Part shown: one piece after another, positions 62,037 through 64,000 of the stretch
How positions within the stretch are numbered: position 1 is the stretch's first letter
How the letters are laid out: each line of letters begins with the position of its first letter
Source: Symsagittifera roscoffensis
Taxonomy: Eukaryota > Xenacoelomorpha > Acoela > Convolutidae
DNA: 64,000 nt
NCBI RefSeq assembly: GCF_963678635.1
Contig: NC_087066.1
Location: 62,114,054-62,178,053 of the forward strand
Direction of reading: 5' to 3'
Made by a program: the position numbers and the translations under genes
The notes under the pieces: model-generated
The model's input: only the letters and a program-made list of their open reading frames with translations
Databases searched by the model: none
Told to the model about the DNA's origin: nothing

Positions 62037-63989
62037 TCAGGCGATGCTCAAGTAATACTTCTTATGAAGATACACCATTATCTCAGTTTCTGCAAAGACC
62101 ACATGTAGGATAGCGTACAACTCCCTCGGGCTCAGTTTGCCCCTGTTTGGGTCATACACCGGCATTGAGACCTCTGTTATCCCTCTTTCAATCATGAAGT
62201 CTCGTAATCTTGTTAGTGCCAATATCACGTGTTCGGGATCAATTGTGTTCCTGTCATTGACCCTCGTTACTAGGAAGCACAGATATTTGCCCGGGACTTG
62301 TGCCACTGACGGTGGAAGCGCTGCCATCCCTCCCAGTCCTGGTCTCTGTCTGAACAGAAACTCTACATTCTGGTACTCTCTTTTGAAGTCAGCTTCCAAT
62401 CTTGACTTGAAACTCATGTCCGCCGTGATGCAGATCGCGCTGGTCCTGTTTGACAGGATGAAGTCGCTATCCGTTATCATGATGTTCTCCGAGTATTCAT
62501 TGGGTATTTCGAATTTCGTTTTGAAATTCCGACCTATAGTAGGCTCTGGCTCTTCTTCCTCCAGTTCCAATTCACTCGTTTCTCTCACTTCCTTGAGCTT
62601 CTTTATCATCAAATTTTCGGTGTGGGTAAATCCTACCCCCACTCCCCGGACAAAAATATTTATCGACGTCCCCGTCGATGTTTTCGGGTTTGAATTGTCC
62701 TGAGGAACGTGCAGTGGCCTGTCCGTTGCCGTCCATCCGAAAAGAGGGTCTTCTGTCTTCATGTAATTTGCTGCTGATACATCGACTTGCTGAATGCTTT
62801 GTCCTTCGCGGCTCTCGTCTTTGACATCACGCATCCACTCTAGAATCCTCAAGTTCGTGTTCTCCCTCCTCTCTATCTCACTCTGTTCGAGATCCGTTTC
62901 TAATTCTGGCGTCGAGTAGTCATCCTGCGGATAATGACCACCATCGTCAATGACCTGCCATTCCTCTCCTGCTTCCAGTTCGCCTGCCTTCAGTAATTCC
63001 TCGCCCAATTTGTCTGGCTGTATCTTATCGATCAAGAAGTCATCCCCGTACCTGTTGTACCTCATGCCTGTGCGTTTACGATTGCCAGTCCTGGTTTCCG
63101 GTGGTGTTGTTCGATCCGGTTCCATCCATTTCGGCACCTCGTCTTGCTCCGGGTCGTTCCAGTCTTCCTCTACAAATGATCCTGCATCAGACTCCACTCC
63201 TATCTTTTCATTGTCGTCCAAACTCAAGTTCTCATTACCATCATTTTTCTCTCGAGTACCTTTCTCATTCACTTCACACGCTGGCTCTACCACCAGGTAC
63301 TCAAGACCCTCCATGTCCTTCGGTATGCACCAATCCTCTGGGGACGGGACGTGAGGCTTCAGATTTTCATAATGTGCCGCTCGCCCAGTACTCAAGCGAT
63401 AGAACCGTCCTTGTTGATGAACCTCCGTTATCATGAATGGTCCCCTCCACTTCTTGAGTAGTTTCTTTGTTCCCTTGGGCGGTATTACATTTTGGAAGAC
63501 CCACACGTATTGGCCCACTTCATATGGCTTTGCTCTTAATATTTTTTCGTCGTATTTCCTGCGTTGCCTCATTTGCGCTTGCGCCGTGTTCCTCCTGCAT
63601 AGCTCGTTCAACTCCTGTTGTCTTTTGATCGCTTCTTTCACGTATGCCTGAGGCGACGTCCTTTTCCCCTCGTATTCCGGGTAAAAGAATGTCAGAGGCA
63701 TTGCTCTCTCCCTGCCCGTCAACATCATGAAAGGACTGATGCCCGTAGTTGAGTGCTGTGTACTGTTGTAGGCTCCTACTACCTGTGGCAGGTATTTGTC
63801 CCAGTCCGTCATGTATCTTGAGCAGTACACCCTTAACATGTTGACCAGTGTCCTGTTTTGTCTCTCTACCAACCCATTGGTCTGCGGATGATAGGTCGTC
63901 GAGTGTGCTTGAGCAATGTGCGATCTCTTCATCAATTCTTTTGTCAAGTCCCCCACAAAAGCTTTGCCGTTGTCCGACTGGAAAGTCAT
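62037..63989 (-). CDS. Pol: integrase core, GPY/F-like module, acidic linker, macro-like domain (element C, partial)
   Basis: Open without interruption from beyond the window edge. The visible part begins inside the integrase catalytic core (MTFQSDNGKAF, second Asp; NGLVERQNRTL, Glu, 35 residues apart). The GPY/F-type module KKWRGPFMITEVHQ and an acidic linker with conserved MRYNRYGDDFLIDKI follow, then INIFVRGVGVGFTHTENL. The macro-like domain covers the last 150 or so residues: MITDSDFILSNRTSAICI, ADMSFKSRLEADFKREYQNV, GKYLCFLVTR, ALTRLRDFMIERGITEVSMP, YDPNRGKLSPRELYAILHVVF, EIMVYLHKKYY. The apparent Met start is internal. Where TARG1-type enzymes carry their Gly-rich catalytic loop this protein has YDPNRGKL, so ADP-ribose binding is likelier than TARG1-like hydrolysis, if either is retained. 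Confidence 0.85.
   Translation of the reverse strand: MTFQSDNGKAFVGDLTKELMKRSHIAQAHSTTYHPQTNGLVERQNRTLVNMLRVYCSRYMTDWDKYLPQVVGAYNSTQHSTTGISPFMMLTGRERAMPLTFFYPEYEGKRTSPQAYVKEAIKRQQELNELCRRNTAQAQMRQRRKYDEKILRAKPYEVGQYVWVFQNVIPPKGTKKLLKKWRGPFMITEVHQQGRFYRLSTGRAAHYENLKPHVPSPEDWCIPKDMEGLEYLVVEPACEVNEKGTREKNDGNENLSLDDNEKIGVESDAGSFVEEDWNDPEQDEVPKWMEPDRTTPPETRTGNRKRTGMRYNRYGDDFLIDKIQPDKLGEELLKAGELEAGEEWQVIDDGGHYPQDDYSTPELETDLEQSEIERRENTNLRILEWMRDVKDESREGQSIQQVDVSAANYMKTEDPLFGWTATDRPLHVPQDNSNPKTSTGTSINIFVRGVGVGFTHTENLMIKKLKEVRETSELELEEEEPEPTIGRNFKTKFEIPNEYSENIMITDSDFILSNRTSAICITADMSFKSRLEADFKREYQNVEFLFRQRPGLGGMAALPPSVAQVPGKYLCFLVTRVNDRNTIDPEHVILALTRLRDFMIERGITEVSMPVYDPNRGKLSPRELYAILHVVFAETEIMVYLHKKYYLSIA
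62632..62651 (-). promoter_or_regulatory. Candidate central polypurine tract (element C)
   Basis: GTCCGGGGAGTGGGGGTAGG in coding orientation, identical to the sites in elements 1 and A and sharing its first 11 bases with the 3' tract at 52226. Confidence 0.55.
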
Positions 63990-64000
63990 TGGACAACCAT

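Larger units (their letters stand above)
51321..64000 (-). mobile_element. Element C: giant Ty3-type element, incomplete at window edge
   Basis: It includes the 3' LTR (51321-52225), polypurine tract, 3' noncoding region, giant ORF2, intergenic gap and the integrase-to-macro part of Pol, which is still open at the window end. The remaining Gag-Pol, leader and 5' LTR would need about 9.3 kb more, judged from element A, so the complete element is estimated at about 22 kb. It is the best preserved copy: Pol is uninterrupted and ORF2 has only two amber codons. Confidence 0.85.

Noticed and set aside
1-64000. Reassigned stop codons explaining the many in-frame TAG/TGA codons
   Set aside because: All three stops occur, at positions that are sense codons in sister copies, alongside many frameshifts. 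Ordinary decay explains them.

Overview
The window is intergenic, repeat-dominated DNA from a eukaryote, almost certainly a metazoan. It holds four non-LTR retrotransposon fragments, a BEL/Pao-like relic, a satellite block, a 200-bp assembly gap and, above all, members of one family of giant Ty3-type LTR retrotransposons. No ordinary host gene, tRNA, rRNA or CRISPR array could be supported. The species cannot be named from the sequence. The spacer DNA is A/T-rich, and the giant elements are visibly more G+C-rich.

Layout. 1-2873: satellite with monomers of about 85 bp in a higher-order arrangement. 2874-13082: element 1 (+), a 5'-truncated giant-family copy that lacks RT and RNase H but keeps an open integrase frame. 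13083-20560: minisatellite, RNase H fragment, BEL/Pao relic, a 1,089-bp tandem duplication, the N gap, and LINE fragments. 21006-26460: two LINEs on the minus strand, one with an ORF1 esterase of the SGNH fold. 26864-51300: a restriction-like-endonuclease LINE (+) split by a solo LTR (29894-30201 and 50168-50785). That solo LTR is itself split by element A (30202-50167, minus strand, about 20 kb, both LTRs present). 51321-64000: element C (minus), the best preserved copy, which runs off the window end.

How the giant element works, combining A, C and 1. It has LTRs of about 0.9 kb starting TGTGCC in coding orientation and a leader of about 1.6 kb containing a 14-bp minisatellite (seen in A). 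One long Gag-protease-RT-RNase H-integrase frame follows, and its C-terminus ends in a domain resembling TARG1/OARD1-type macro domains. A gap of about 0.5 kb with a good splice-acceptor-like site leads to a second ORF of about 2,960 codons in the position of env. That ORF has a coiled coil, an SGNH/GDSL hydrolase domain, a second SGNH-like domain, and about 1,900 further residues that I do not recognise. The element ends at a polypurine tract, GTCCGGGGAGTA. The core of this tract recurs inside pol at an almost invariant 20-nt site, the best candidate for a central polypurine tract. The intact element is estimated at about 22 kb: A (19,966 bp) plus the roughly 1.94 kb it has lost relative to C.

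The most interesting system is this element. It joins a macro-like domain in Pol with one or two SGNH domains in a second giant ORF, and it has a likely central priming site. SGNH domains also occur in two unrelated LINEs in the same window.
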